A DNA stretch of 64,000 nt from Saccharomonospora amisosensis (GTDB lineage Bacteria > Actinomycetota > Actinomycetes > Mycobacteriales > Pseudonocardiaceae): positions 4,526,001-4,590,000 of the forward strand of contig NZ_JAAOYM010000001.1 in the NCBI RefSeq assembly GCF_011761185.1, given 5' to 3'. A program made the position numbers and the translations under genes. Below the pieces are notes generated by a model that was not told where the DNA came from, did not search any database, and saw only the letters and a program-made list of their open reading frames with translations. Of the stretch, positions 47,970 to 57,523 are shown in pieces (the stretch's first letter is position 1; every line of letters begins with the position of its first letter).

Positions 47970-49091
47970 TCAGCGCAGCTTGCCGAAGAATGCCCGCAGG
48001 TCCTCCACGTACACCTCGGGCGCCTGGTGCGCCGTGTAGTGGCCACCACGCTCCAACTCGGTCCAGTGCACCAGATTGGCGTGGTCCCGTTCGGCGAATC
48101 GACGGATCGTCTGGAAGTCGTTGGGAGCCATCGCTAGACCGATCGGTACGGTCGTGGGCTCGCCGGCCCGCTCCAAACGTTCGTTCTCGTAGTAGAACCT
48201 CGCAGCCGACGCCGCCGTGCCTGTAAGCCAGTACACGCTGACGTTGTCCAGCACGAAGTCGTCGTCCACCGCGTCGCCGAACAGCTGCCCGTTCCAGGCG
48301 AGCTGGCCAACCGGAGAGTCCTGCAACGCGAACGCAAGCGTTTGCGGCTGCTGTGCCTGCAGTGTGTTGAACGCTCCCATCTTCTCCCAGAACCACTGCA
48401 GATGAGCCAAAGCCGCCGTTTCCTGCTCGGTGAGATCCCGCAGCTCCGCCGGGTCGCCGGTGGGGAAGGAAAAGATCTGCGTCACGTGCACACCGACGAC
48501 GTGCTCGGAATCGACCCTGCCGACCTCGGGCGAAATCATCGAGCCGCCGTCGTTGCCCACGGCCCCGTAACGCTCGTAACCGAGCCTGCTCATCAGCTCC
48601 GCCCAGGCCGCCGCCACCCGCCGGATGTTCCAACCGGTCTGGGTCGTGGGGCCGGAGAAACCGAAACCGGGCACGGACGGAACCACGACGTGGAAGGCGC
48701 GCGCCGGGTCACCGCCGTGGGCACGCGGGTTTGTCAGCGGACCGAGCACATCGAGATACTCCACGAAGCTTCCGGGCCAGCCATGGGTAAGGATCAGCGG
48801 AAGGGCGTCGGGCTCAGGTGAGCGTACGTGCAAGAAGTGGACGTTCTGCCCGTCGATCTCAGTGGTGAACTGCGGGTACGCGTTGACTCTTCGTTCGAAG
48901 GCACGCCACTCATAGCCGCCGACCCAGCGATCGGCGAGCCTGCGCACGTACTCCTTGGTCACGCCGTAGTCGGCACCCACACCTGGCAACTCGTCCGGGA
49001 AGCGGGTGCGGCGAATCCGGTCCGCCAGGTCGTCGAGCTCGGCCTGCGGAACATCGATGCGGAAGGGGCGAATGTCGCTGCTGTTTGTCAT
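47970..49091 (-). CDS. Epoxide hydrolase-family alpha/beta hydrolase
   Basis: 373 aa. N-terminal EHN domain (IRPFRIDVPQAELDDLADRIRRTRFPDE) precedes an alpha/beta-hydrolase core with the HGWPG oxyanion motif (103-107), nucleophile D181 in GNDGGS, and the catalytic histidine in ERGGHYTAHQAPE near the end. This matches the microsomal-type epoxide hydrolases that open epoxides to diols. The substrate is unknown. It is divergent from a WYL regulator with 41 bp between, suggesting local regulation. Confidence 0.9.
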   Translation of the reverse strand: MTNSSDIRPFRIDVPQAELDDLADRIRRTRFPDELPGVGADYGVTKEYVRRLADRWVGGYEWRAFERRVNAYPQFTTEIDGQNVHFLHVRSPEPDALPLILTHGWPGSFVEYLDVLGPLTNPRAHGGDPARAFHVVVPSVPGFGFSGPTTQTGWNIRRVAAAWAELMSRLGYERYGAVGNDGGSMISPEVGRVDSEHVVGVHVTQIFSFPTGDPAELRDLTEQETAALAHLQWFWEKMGAFNTLQAQQPQTLAFALQDSPVGQLAWNGQLFGDAVDDDFVLDNVSVYWLTGTAASAARFYYENERLERAGEPTTVPIGLAMAPNDFQTIRRFAERDHANLVHWTELERGGHYTAHQAPEVYVEDLRAFFGKLR

Positions 49092-49132
49092 ACCAGCAAC
49101 ACTAGGGGGTAAATAGGCACGATACATTCCTA

Positions 49133-50128
49133 ATGACCGGCACAATCGAGAACATGCTGGAAACCTCGGCACGACTCCTCCGGTTGCTGTCACTACTACA
49201 GACCCCACGCGAGTGGCGCGGCCCTGAACTCGCCGAACGGCTTTCGGTGTCAACACGCACGGTGCGAAACGACATCGAACGGCTGCGTACGCTCGGCTAC
49301 CCCGTCCACGGAAGTAGGGGCGCCGCGGGTGGCTACCGACTCGAGGCAGGCGCGACACTGCCACCGCTGCTCCTCGACGACGAGGAGGCGCTGGCGGTCG
49401 CCGTCGGCCTGCGTACCGCCTCGGTCGGCACCATCGGCGGCATCGGGGAGTCTTCGCTGCGCGCACTCGCCAAGCTCGAACGGGTGTTGCCGTCGCGGCT
49501 GCGGCATCGGCTCAACGCGCTGCAGACCTACACCGTGCCGGTACCAAAGGACGGTGAAAGGCCGACCGTGGACCCCAGCGTGTTCACCACACTTGTGACA
49601 GCCGCCCGTGACCAGGAACGTCTCCGGTTCGACTACGACAACCACAGCGGCCAGACATCGGTGCGAACCGTGGAGCCGCACCGCCTGGTCAACTGGGGCC
49701 ACCGCTGGTACCTGCTCGCCTGGGACGTGGACAGGGCGGACTGGCGAACCTTCCGAGCTGACCGAATCCGACCGCGTATCCCGACCGGTCCCAGGTTCGC
49801 CGCACGCGAACTCCCAGGTGGAGACGCCGCCGCCTTCGTCTCGCGGGGTGTTTCGGCCGCCGCCTGGCGCTATCGGGCGCGAGTGCTCGTGCACGCGCCC
49901 GCCGAAGTGATCGCCGAGCGGATCTCACCTGCCGTGGGCGTGGTCGAAGCGGTGGACGAGCGGACCTGCGTGCTGAACACCGGAGCCGACTCGATCTCGA
50001 CGTTGGGCGTCCATCTCGGGCTGCTGGACACCGACTTCGAGGTCACCGAACCAGCAGAACTGGTCAGCCACCTGCGCGAACTGGCCGAACGCTACGCAAG
50101 GGCCACACCAGACCACAACCACGTTTAG
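49133..50128 (+). CDS. DeoR-type HTH/WYL-domain transcriptional regulator
   Basis: 331 aa. N-terminal winged helix (LLRLLSLLQTPREWRGPELAERLSVSTRTVRNDIERL) and a WYL ligand-binding domain (about 140-215, including the WYLLAWDVDR segment), plus the WCX C-terminal extension. An alternative start is the ATG at 49154 (MLETSARLLRLL); neither has a strong ribosome-binding site, and a TACATT -10 element just before 49133 would fit a leaderless transcript. Probably controls the divergent epoxide hydrolase gene. Confidence 0.88.
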   Translation: MTGTIENMLETSARLLRLLSLLQTPREWRGPELAERLSVSTRTVRNDIERLRTLGYPVHGSRGAAGGYRLEAGATLPPLLLDDEEALAVAVGLRTASVGTIGGIGESSLRALAKLERVLPSRLRHRLNALQTYTVPVPKDGERPTVDPSVFTTLVTAARDQERLRFDYDNHSGQTSVRTVEPHRLVNWGHRWYLLAWDVDRADWRTFRADRIRPRIPTGPRFAARELPGGDAAAFVSRGVSAAAWRYRARVLVHAPAEVIAERISPAVGVVEAVDERTCVLNTGADSISTLGVHLGLLDTDFEVTEPAELVSHLRELAERYARATPDHNHV

Positions 50129-50183
50129 CGGGCAGAACGCGGTACTTGCGCATTCTAAGTACAGCGGTTTGCCCGCTAAACGT
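50121..50183. terminator. Long bidirectional terminator between WYL regulator and purH
   Basis: Outer 14-bp perfect arms ACGTTTAGCGGGCA / TGCCCGCTAAACGT with further inner pairing (AACGC / GCGGTT, GTACTT / AAGTAC). The TAG stop of the regulator lies inside the left arm. Confidence 0.85.
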
Positions 50184-50192
50184 CGTGCGGGG

Positions 50193-51764
50193 TCAGTGGG
50201 CGAAGTGGCGGGTGCCCGTCAGGTACAGGGTCGCGCCGACCGCCTCGGCAGCCGCGATCACCTCGGCATCGCGCACCGACCCACCCGGTTGCACCACGGC
50301 ACGCACACCCGCGTCCAACAGCACCTGGAGGCCGTCAGGGAACGGGAAGAAGGCATCGGAGGCGGCCACCGAGCCCTTCGCGCGATCACCCGCACGCTGG
50401 ACGGCAAGCCGCGCGGAGTCGACCCGGTTGACCTGTCCCATTCCCACACCGACCGTGGCGCCACCACTCGCGAGCAGAATCGCGTTGGACTTCACCGCAC
50501 GGATCGCCCGCCAGGCAAAGACCAGGTCAGCGAGGGTGTCCTCATCCGCGGCCTCCCCGGAGACCAGCGTCCAGCTAGCGGGATCGTCGCCAGGCGCGTC
50601 CACCTTGTCCGCCGTCTGCACCAACATGCCGCCGGAGATGGGACGCAACTCCAGCGAGTCCGCATCCTGCTGCTCGCCAAGGCGCAGTAGCCGCACGTTC
50701 TTCTTGCGCGTCAACACCTCGAGCGCGTCGGGGTCGAACTCCGGCGCCAGCACCACCTCGGTGAACACATCAGCGATCTGCTCGGCAGTTTCAAGGCTCA
50801 CCGGCCGGTTCGTCGCGATCACCCCGCCGTAGGCGGACACCGGGTCGCAGGCATGCGCCTTGCGATGCGCCTCCGCGACATCGACGCCGACCGCGATCCC
50901 GCACGGGTTGGCATGCTTGATGATGGCCACGGCGGGTTCGGTGAAGTCGTAGGCAGCGCGCCTGGCCGCGTCGGTGTCGACGTAGTTGTTGTACGACATC
51001 GCTTTGCCGTGCAGCTGCTCGGCGTGGGCCAACCCGCCTTCCGCGGCCCGGTAGACGGCGCCCCGTTGGTGCGGGTTCTCGCCGTAGCGCAGTACCTCAC
51101 CGCGCTGCCAGGTCTCACCCAGAAAGTCGGGAAACCCGCTGTCATCCACCGGGGCGTAGCTCTGCGCGAACCAGGACGCGACCGCCGTGTCGTAGGCGGC
51201 GGTATGGGCGTAGGCCTCCGCGGCGAGGCGCCTGCGATCGGGCTCGGAGAAGCCACCGGTTCGAACTCGCTCCAGCACCCAGTCGTAGCGTGCGGGGTCG
51301 ACCACAACGGCCACACAGCCGTGGTTCTTGGCGGCCGCACGCACCATGGCTGGACCACCGATATCGATGTTCTCCACGCATTCGGCTGCGCTCGCTCCGG
51401 AAGCGACCGTCCTGGCGAACGGGTACAGGTTCACCACGAGCAGGTCGAACGGCGCGATTTCCAGGGTCCGCAACTGCTCCACATGGTCGGGCCTGGCGGT
51501 GTCGGCCAGCAGGCCCGCGTGCACTCGCGGATGCAGGGTCTTGACTCGGCCGTCGAATGACTCGGGAAAGCCCGTGAGCTCCTCGACCTTGGTCACCGGC
51601 ACGCCCGCGTCGGCGATAACGTTCGCGGTACCTCCGGTGGAAACGATCTCCACACCCGCGGCGTGCAGACCTGTCGCCAGCTCAAGCAGGCCCGACTTGT
51701 CCGAAACGCCGATCAACGCCCGCCGTACCGGTCGCTGCCCCACGTCAGAGGACTGCTCGCTCAC
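50193..51764 (-). CDS. purH: AICAR transformylase/IMP cyclohydrolase
   Basis: 523 aa, catalysing the last two steps of IMP synthesis. N-terminal cyclohydrolase with [13 protein letters not shown] and [16 protein letters not shown]-terminal transformylase with [17 protein letters not shown] and a DAFFPFPDG motif. The GTG at 51764 overlaps the purN stop (GTGA) and has AAGGTGAGG upstream. Formyl donor is 10-formyl-THF from FolD. Confidence 0.96.
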   Translation of the reverse strand: MSEQSSDVGQRPVRRALIGVSDKSGLLELATGLHAAGVEIVSTGGTANVIADAGVPVTKVEELTGFPESFDGRVKTLHPRVHAGLLADTARPDHVEQLRTLEIAPFDLLVVNLYPFARTVASGASAAECVENIDIGGPAMVRAAAKNHGCVAVVVDPARYDWVLERVRTGGFSEPDRRRLAAEAYAHTAAYDTAVASWFAQSYAPVDDSGFPDFLGETWQRGEVLRYGENPHQRGAVYRAAEGGLAHAEQLHGKAMSYNNYVDTDAARRAAYDFTEPAVAIIKHANPCGIAVGVDVAEAHRKAHACDPVSAYGGVIATNRPVSLETAEQIADVFTEVVLAPEFDPDALEVLTRKKNVRLLRLGEQQDADSLELRPISGGMLVQTADKVDAPGDDPASWTLVSGEAADEDTLADLVFAWRAIRAVKSNAILLASGGATVGVGMGQVNRVDSARLAVQRAGDRAKGSVAASDAFFPFPDGLQVLLDAGVRAVVQPGGSVRDAEVIAAAEAVGATLYLTGTRHFAH

Positions 51765-52390
51765 GACAACCTCACCTTCCGTCCATCGACCGTGCATCCG
51801 ACACGGCCGAGCTTCGCGATCACGTCCACGAGCAGCCTGCGCTCCACAACTTTGATCCGCTCGTGCAAGCTCGCTTCGTCGTCGTCCGGTTCCACGGCGA
51901 CCGGCTCCTGCGCGATGATGGGCCCGGTGTCTACACCAGCGTCGACGAAGTGGACAGTGCAGCCGGTGACCTTCACTCCCAGTTCGAGCGCGTCGCCGAC
52001 CGCGTGCATACCGGGGAACGCGGGTAGCAACGCGGGATGCGTGTTGATCACCCGGTTCGGGAACCCGGCGAGAAACAGCGGCCCCAGAATCTTCAAGAAC
52101 CCCGCCGACACGACCAGGTCAGGGCTGTAGGCAGCGACGGCCTCGGTCAGAGCCTTGTCCCAGGCCACGCGATCGGGGTGATCACTCGTACGCACCGTGA
52201 AATGCGGCACCCTGGCACGTTCGGCGCGGGCGATAGCCTCGATTCCCTGCCGATCGGTACCTACCGCGACGACTCGGGCGGGAAACGACAGCTCGGCTGC
52301 CGCGTCGACAACAGCCTGTAGCAACGTGCCGGAACCCGACGCGAGCACCACCAGCCTCGCCGGGGCGGGCAGCTCCAACCTGCTGGGCAG
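51761..52390 (-). CDS. purN: Phosphoribosylglycinamide formyltransferase
   Basis: Transfers a formyl group from 10-formyl-THF to GAR in purine synthesis. Motifs: [17 protein letters not shown] near the start, catalytic [13 protein letters not shown] (Asn, His) and GVDTGPII (Asp). The start is uncertain. The strongest ribosome-binding site, AAGGAG, sits six bases before a CTG at 52390 (209 aa). A GTG at 52447 and a TTG at 52462 are in frame, but the intervening codons have low third-position GC. Coupled to purH. Confidence 0.92.
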   Translation of the reverse strand: MPSRLELPAPARLVVLASGSGTLLQAVVDAAAELSFPARVVAVGTDRQGIEAIARAERARVPHFTVRTSDHPDRVAWDKALTEAVAAYSPDLVVSAGFLKILGPLFLAGFPNRVINTHPALLPAFPGMHAVGDALELGVKVTGCTVHFVDAGVDTGPIIAQEPVAVEPDDDEASLHERIKVVERRLLVDVIAKLGRVGCTVDGRKVRLS

Positions 52391-52487
52391 AACGATCTCC
52401 TTGCCGGGCAGTGCGCAAGCGGCACACGTCGCGTGACCTCGTGACACCAGCCTAAACGGCAATGGTTTGATCTTGATGGGTGGTGTG

Positions 52488-53936
52488 TCACCCCCGCCCG
52501 GGGTCGACGTCGTCCCCGCTGGAACCGTCGTCGGTTACCGCCGGGTCCTCGTTCGATTCCGTGCCGTCCTCGGCATCCTCGGCGACATCGCCGTCAGTGG
52601 GCTTGTCCTCGTTCTCGTCCTCATGCTGGTCCTCGACCGCGTCTTCGCCTTCCGCTGCCTTCGCTTCCGCCTGGTCTTTCACCTCGACCCGCCGCTCGTC
52701 ACCGTCGGCGTCCTCCGACGGCTGCGGCTGCTCCGCCAGATCGCGCGCCACCACATGGGCACGGCGGCGGCGAACGCGTGGCCCGCAGAACCATGCCACC
52801 AGACCCCCGGGCACCGCGATCCAGCCGAACGCGGCGATCGAGACCAACCCCAGTGGCAAAGCGACCGGGTCGAACGATCCCTGCGCCAGTCGACCACCCG
52901 CGAGGGCTCCCAGCACGACCGACCCGAACGCGGCGAAAGCGCCCGCCACCGCCACCATCCGCAGTCTTGCCACCGGATTGGCTGCGGCATGCCGCAGCGA
53001 GCAGCCCACGAGCACACCCGCGACCGCAGGTAACAGCAGCAAGGCGGGCCACCACGGAGCCTGCCGTTCCGGCATGCCCGCCAGTAGTGGTATCGCAGGC
53101 ACCACACCACCGCTGAAGGTGAACGGACTCATCGACATGGCCCCGACCGAAAACCCAGGACCGGCCGTGAAGCCCGCGGCCATGACCACAGCGTTGGGAA
53201 GGTAGCCCAGGCACAGCAACAGCACACCTAATGCGCTGCCTACGTTCGGCGCGTTCACCGCGAACAGCCTGCTCGCTGTGGCTGCCGACAGCACCGTCGC
53301 CAGTGTGAAGGCCAGCGCACCGCCGGTGAGCAAAGCAGTGAGGCCGAGTAGCCCTGCCCGCAGCCCACGCAGCGCGGCTGGGTCGAGGTAGGTGCGCAAC
53401 GCGGCCGCGATCCCGCAGCCGCGCGACAGTCCGACGGTCGCACAGCACGCCGTGATCAGTGCGGGCATGACAACGGCCGCGAGTGGTTGCACCGCAAGAC
53501 CGCCCGTACCGCGTGCGAGCAGGACGATCGGAACCGTCGCCAGAAGATGCGCGCCGACCATGGCGGCGACAATCACGGTCGCTCGCGAGCGGCTCGTCGC
53601 ATCGATGCGCCTGCCCGCGACGCGGGCACTGCGCGCCACGAGCACCCCGATCGCGACGGTTGGTCCGAGCGGAAGGATGCCCAGCGGCTGACCATCGATC
53701 TCCAACGGCACCTGGTACGCGGCCAGCCAGGCCGGTCCGGAGGCCGCGAGCACCCCGCTCAAGGAGAACTGGGGGCCATCCGCTCCCGCGACGGTCAGTG
53801 CGAGCAGCAGCAGGACCGCAAGGTAGCCGACGACCACCGGGCCGAGTGCGGCCGTGAGCAAAGCCCTCGCCCGCAGGCGGCTCGGCGGCAACTCGTCAAC
53901 GTGGGCGGAAGTTGGCCGGGTAGTGGGCTGCCCCAT
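52488..53936 (-). CDS. perM: PerM-like DUF6350 cell-division membrane protein
   Basis: 482 aa with about nine membrane helices. The position immediately upstream of purN and after a DUF5336 gene is the same as mycobacterial perM (Rv0955), an integral protein that stabilises divisome component FtsB. The start at 53936 (MGQPTTRPTSAHVDE) is preferred over the longer frame. The C-terminal 80 residues are a highly acidic disordered tail (Glu/Asp/Gly/Ser), much more charged than the rest. Confidence 0.83.
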   Translation of the reverse strand: MGQPTTRPTSAHVDELPPSRLRARALLTAALGPVVVGYLAVLLLLALTVAGADGPQFSLSGVLAASGPAWLAAYQVPLEIDGQPLGILPLGPTVAIGVLVARSARVAGRRIDATSRSRATVIVAAMVGAHLLATVPIVLLARGTGGLAVQPLAAVVMPALITACCATVGLSRGCGIAAALRTYLDPAALRGLRAGLLGLTALLTGGALAFTLATVLSAATASRLFAVNAPNVGSALGVLLLCLGYLPNAVVMAAGFTAGPGFSVGAMSMSPFTFSGGVVPAIPLLAGMPERQAPWWPALLLLPAVAGVLVGCSLRHAAANPVARLRMVAVAGAFAAFGSVVLGALAGGRLAQGSFDPVALPLGLVSIAAFGWIAVPGGLVAWFCGPRVRRRRAHVVARDLAEQPQPSEDADGDERRVEVKDQAEAKAAEGEDAVEDQHEDENEDKPTDGDVAEDAEDGTESNEDPAVTDDGSSGDDVDPGRG

Positions 53937-54047
53937 GCAGCGCACCATCGCATCCGACCTGCCGCGCCCGGTCGAGGCGCGCCGCCGTACGGCCGCGGGC
54001 CGCCCATTACCCCCCACCTGGGTCAACCGCGCGGCCGTGGCGTTGCG

Positions 54048-54788
54048 TCAGCTTCCGGCCTGGTTCCCACCCGGGGGCGTACCTGGGCCGCCCTGCTGTC
54101 CGGACTCTGATGACGGCTGGAAGAACTGACCGTGCTGCGGCGCGTACTGCGTTGGCTGCTGTGTCGGCTGGCCGGGCTGCTGCACCGGCTGGGCGAACTT
54201 CGTCGGCTGGGCCATCCCACCGCTGTCGGGTGAGGGCTGCTGGCCGAACTGCTGCTGGCCGAATCCACCGGGCTGCTGCCCATAGGGACCGTGGCCGTAC
54301 GGACCCGCCGCTGCTTGCGGCTGTGACGGCGGCTTCAAGACGCCATTCTCGAACAGGTAGGCGGCGACAGCCGCGAGCAGTTGGAGAATTCCGAAGATCA
54401 GCACCAGCACACCGCCCGCCGCCAAGCTGCCCTCGGACTGGAACACGCCGAACAGGAACGGAAGCATCGCGCCGACAGCCAATGCGGCGGGCCAGGCACC
54501 GGGCTTGTCCCCGCCCGGCAACAGGTTGAACGCCGCCGTCGCGCCAGAGATCAGCAACAGTGCGGGCACCCAGGCCCACGCGCTCTCGTAGAAGCTCGCG
54601 CCGGTGCCGATACTGGCGAATCCGAGGAACAGGTTCAGCACACCAAGACCGGCGGTCACCAGGAAAAGCAGCTGAGGCAATGCGATCTTGGGACCGGCGC
54701 CCGAGAGTGCGGGCCCAGGGTGAGGCTGTTGGGGCTGATGCGGACCCTGGCCCGGGAATCCACCCGGCGCGCCGCTCGGGAAGCTCAT
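54048..54788 (-). CDS. DUF5336 membrane protein (34-kDa antigen homologue)
   Basis: 246 aa. Pro/Gln/Gly-rich N-terminus (1-33), four membrane helices (about 34-135), then a long Gln/Gly/Pro-rich tail. This is the layout of the mycobacterial Rv0954/34-kDa antigenic protein, a divisome-associated protein next to perM. The start at 54788 has CAGGAG upstream. Co-oriented with perM-purN-purH. Confidence 0.85.
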   Translation of the reverse strand: MSFPSGAPGGFPGQGPHQPQQPHPGPALSGAGPKIALPQLLFLVTAGLGVLNLFLGFASIGTGASFYESAWAWVPALLLISGATAAFNLLPGGDKPGAWPAALAVGAMLPFLFGVFQSEGSLAAGGVLVLIFGILQLLAAVAAYLFENGVLKPPSQPQAAAGPYGHGPYGQQPGGFGQQQFGQQPSPDSGGMAQPTKFAQPVQQPGQPTQQPTQYAPQHGQFFQPSSESGQQGGPGTPPGGNQAGS

Positions 54789-54956
54789 CAGTGTTCTCCT
54801 GTCGTATTCAAACTGAAACGCGCGGTCAGCCTGATCAGGCGGCTGTGGCAACGGAAAGGTAACGCATCGCCCGCCCATGTGCCGCCGGGCCTTAGACGTG
54901 GCTACCACGCGGGCGGTTTCACCTCGTTCCCTTTCTACAGTGGTTCGCCAACAGCG

Positions 54957-54991
54957 ACGGGGCCGGGCACCGTTGTGGTGCCCGGCCCCGT
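54957..54991. terminator. sucCD operon terminator
   Basis: Perfect 15-bp stem ACGGGGCCGGGCACC / GGTGCCCGGCCCCGT with loop GTTGT, 26 bases after the sucD stop. Confidence 0.88.
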
Positions 54992-55016
54992 GTCCGGTTG
55001 GTATGCGCCGCCGTGT

Positions 55017-55904
55017 TCAGAGTGTCTTGTAGAGCTCGCGTGCGTGTTCGGCGGTTTCGGTGGGTGTTTTGCCGACTTTGACGCCTGCGGTTTCGAGGGC
55101 TTGTTGTTTGGCGTGGGCGGTGCCTGCGGAGCCGGAGATGATGGCGCCTGCGTGGCCCATGGTTTTGCCTTCGGGGGCGGTGAAGCCTGCGACGTAGCCG
55201 ACGACGGGTTTGGTGATGTGGTCGCGGATGTAGTCGGCGGCGCGTTCTTCGGCGTCGCCGCCGATTTCGCCGATCATGACGATGAGGTCGGTGTCGGGGT
55301 CGTCCTGGAAGGCTTGCAGGGCGTCGATGTGGGTGGTGCCGATGATGGGGTCGCCGCCGATGCCGATGCAGGTGGAGAACCCGATGTCGCGTAGTTCGTA
55401 CATCATCTGGTAGGTGAGGGTGCCGGATTTGGACACCAGTCCGATGCGGCCGGGCCCGGTGATGTCGGCGGGGATGATGCCGGCGTTGGACTGGCCGGGG
55501 GAGATGATGCCGGGGCAGTTGGGTCCGATGATGCGGGTTTTGTTGCCGCTGGCGCAGGCGTGGGCCCACATCACGGCGGTGTCGTGCACGGGGATGCCCT
55601 CGGTGATGACCACGACCAGGCCGATCCCGGCGTCGATGGCCTCGATGACGGCGTCCTTGGCGAAGCGGGGCGGCACGAACACCACCGACACGGTCGCCCC
55701 GGTCTCGGCCATCGCCTCGGCGACCGTGCCGTACACGCTCAACTCGCTGCCGCCGATGGCGACCCGCTGCCCGGCCTTGCGGGCGTTGACCCCGCCCACG
55801 ATCCGCGACCCGGCCGCCACCATCTTCGTGGCGTGCTTGGTGCCCTCCGACCCGGTCAAACCCTGCACGATGATCCGGGAATCACTGTTCAAAAAGATCG
55901 CCAT
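55017..55904 (-). CDS. sucD: Succinyl-CoA synthetase alpha subunit
   Basis: 295 aa. TCA-cycle enzyme forming ATP/GTP from succinyl-CoA. CoA-binding Rossmann domain ([15 protein letters not shown]), [10 protein letters not shown], and the phosphohistidine region [19 protein letters not shown] with catalytic His. It lies 9 bases after sucC. Third codon positions in its 3' two-thirds are mostly C or A, unlike sucC (see findings). Confidence 0.96.
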   Translation of the reverse strand: MAIFLNSDSRIIVQGLTGSEGTKHATKMVAAGSRIVGGVNARKAGQRVAIGGSELSVYGTVAEAMAETGATVSVVFVPPRFAKDAVIEAIDAGIGLVVVITEGIPVHDTAVMWAHACASGNKTRIIGPNCPGIISPGQSNAGIIPADITGPGRIGLVSKSGTLTYQMMYELRDIGFSTCIGIGGDPIIGTTHIDALQAFQDDPDTDLIVMIGEIGGDAEERAADYIRDHITKPVVGYVAGFTAPEGKTMGHAGAIISGSAGTAHAKQQALETAGVKVGKTPTETAEHARELYKTL

Positions 55905-55913
55905 GATGCCTGC

Positions 55914-57083
55914 TCACACCCTCGCCGCGGCCAGTCGCGCGGCCTCATCAGCCGCGGAATCCATCGTGTCCACCACCGTCACCAACGGGTGCGCCGCCTG
56001 CGCCAGAATGCGCCGCCCCTGCTCCACATTGTTGCCGTCCAACCGCACCACCAACGGCTTGGACGCCTCATCACCCAGCATCGCCAACGCCTCCACAATC
56101 CCCGACGCCACCGCATCACACGCGGTGATCCCCCCGAACACATTCACAAACACACTGGCCACATCCGGATCCCCCAACACCACATCCAAACCCGCGGCCA
56201 TCACCTCCGCCGACGCACCCCCACCAATATCCAAAAAGTTCGCCGGAGCCACCCCACCATGCCGCTGCCCCGCATACGCCACCACATCCAACGTCGACAT
56301 CACCAACCCCGCACCATTACCGATGATGCCCACCTGCCCATCCAACTTCACATAATTCAACCCCTTGGCCTTCGCCTTGGCCTCCAACGGATCCTCCGCG
56401 GCCACATCCACCAACCCCGCATGCTCCGGATGCCGAAACGCCGCATTGTCATCCACACTCACCTTGCCGTCCAACGCCACAATCCCATCACCGGGATCAC
56501 GCACCAACGGATTGACCTCCACCAACAACGCATCCTCAGCCACAAACGTCTCCCACAACGCCACCACCACCTCCGCGGCACGCTCCACCACCGCCCCCGG
56601 AAAACCCGCCGCCACCACAATCTCGCGAGCCCGATCCACATCCACCCCCACCAACGGATCCACCGGCACCCGCACCAACGCCTCCGGACGCTCCACCGCC
56701 AACTGCTCGATCTCCACCCCACCCTCAGCCGACGCCATCGCCAAAAACGTCCGATTCGCCCGATCCACCAAAAACGAAAAGTAATACTCCTCCGCAATCT
56801 CCGACGCCTCAGCCACCAACACCCGACGCGTCACATGCCCCTTAATCTCCAACCCCAAAATCGCCCGAGCACACTCCACCGCCTCACCCGGACCCCCAGC
56901 CAACCGCACCCCACCAGCCTTACCCCGACCCCCCACCTTCACCTGAGCCTTCACCACAACACGACCACCCAACCCCTCAGCAACCCCAAACGCATCCTCC
57001 GCCACATCCACCACAGCCCCAGCCAACACCGGAACACCATGCGCAGCGAAAAGATCCCTCGCCTGATACTCATACAAATCCAC
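55914..57083 (-). CDS. sucC: Succinyl-CoA synthetase beta subunit
   Basis: 389 aa. ATP-grasp N-terminal domain ([34 protein letters not shown]) and C-terminal ligase domain ([29 protein letters not shown]). The GTG at 57083 follows AGGAG by eight bases and matches the family start. Codons end almost always in G or T, giving long A/C-rich stretches on the plus strand; this is strikingly different from neighbours. Confidence 0.95.
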   Translation of the reverse strand: MDLYEYQARDLFAAHGVPVLAGAVVDVAEDAFGVAEGLGGRVVVKAQVKVGGRGKAGGVRLAGGPGEAVECARAILGLEIKGHVTRRVLVAEASEIAEEYYFSFLVDRANRTFLAMASAEGGVEIEQLAVERPEALVRVPVDPLVGVDVDRAREIVVAAGFPGAVVERAAEVVVALWETFVAEDALLVEVNPLVRDPGDGIVALDGKVSVDDNAAFRHPEHAGLVDVAAEDPLEAKAKAKGLNYVKLDGQVGIIGNGAGLVMSTLDVVAYAGQRHGGVAPANFLDIGGGASAEVMAAGLDVVLGDPDVASVFVNVFGGITACDAVASGIVEALAMLGDEASKPLVVRLDGNNVEQGRRILAQAAHPLVTVVDTMDSAADEAARLAAARV

Positions 57084-57196
57084 GACTTCAGCTCCTGACG
57101 ACACACATGTGCGGTTTGCGCATAACCCTGCTGCCGGACGCAGACGACCCTAGCGACCCCGCCGGACGCGCAGGCGGCCCTATTCGGTGAACTCCG

Positions 57197-57523
57197 TCAC
57201 CGTCGGTGCCGCGAGCAGGACCCTGTGGCACAAATCGCGCCGCGCTCGCTCCACTGGGTGGTGTCTGTATCGATCCCAATCCTCATGACAGGTAGCTCTG
57301 ACAATGCCGTGACAATCGCTTCAAGAAGGCGCTCCCCCTGCACTGAGCCGACAGCCAGAGCCAGCGCTTCGGGGTCTTCCTGATCGACGACCGCCAGTAC
57401 CTCGTCAAGACCGCCCAGTACGCCGGTGTAGACGACCTCCTCACCGGCGTCACGCAGGGCGCGTGCGGCCCGGATCGCGACGTCGTGCGGTTGGCACAAC
57501 TCAGCCAGCAAGATCCGGGTCAC
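57197..57523 (-). CDS. Degenerate cobalamin-binding-domain-like protein
   Basis: 108 aa. The start (MTRILLAELCQPHDVAIRAARALRDAGEEVVYTG) has the layout of a B12-binding domain, but the cobalamin motif DxHxxG reads QPHDVA and the domain is shorter than the usual 130 or so residues. The C-terminus (SERGAICATGSCSRHRR) does not look like the fold's final strand. Probably a degenerate or repurposed paralogue. The GTG start overlaps the stop of the large membrane protein gene (GTGA). Confidence 0.6.
   Translation of the reverse strand: MTRILLAELCQPHDVAIRAARALRDAGEEVVYTGVLGGLDEVLAVVDQEDPEALALAVGSVQGERLLEAIVTALSELPVMRIGIDTDTTQWSERGAICATGSCSRHRR

Noticed and set aside
55560-57098. 512-codon His/Arg/Pro-rich open frame on the plus strand
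   Set aside because: By-product of the extreme wobble bias of sucC; low complexity and no recognisable domain.
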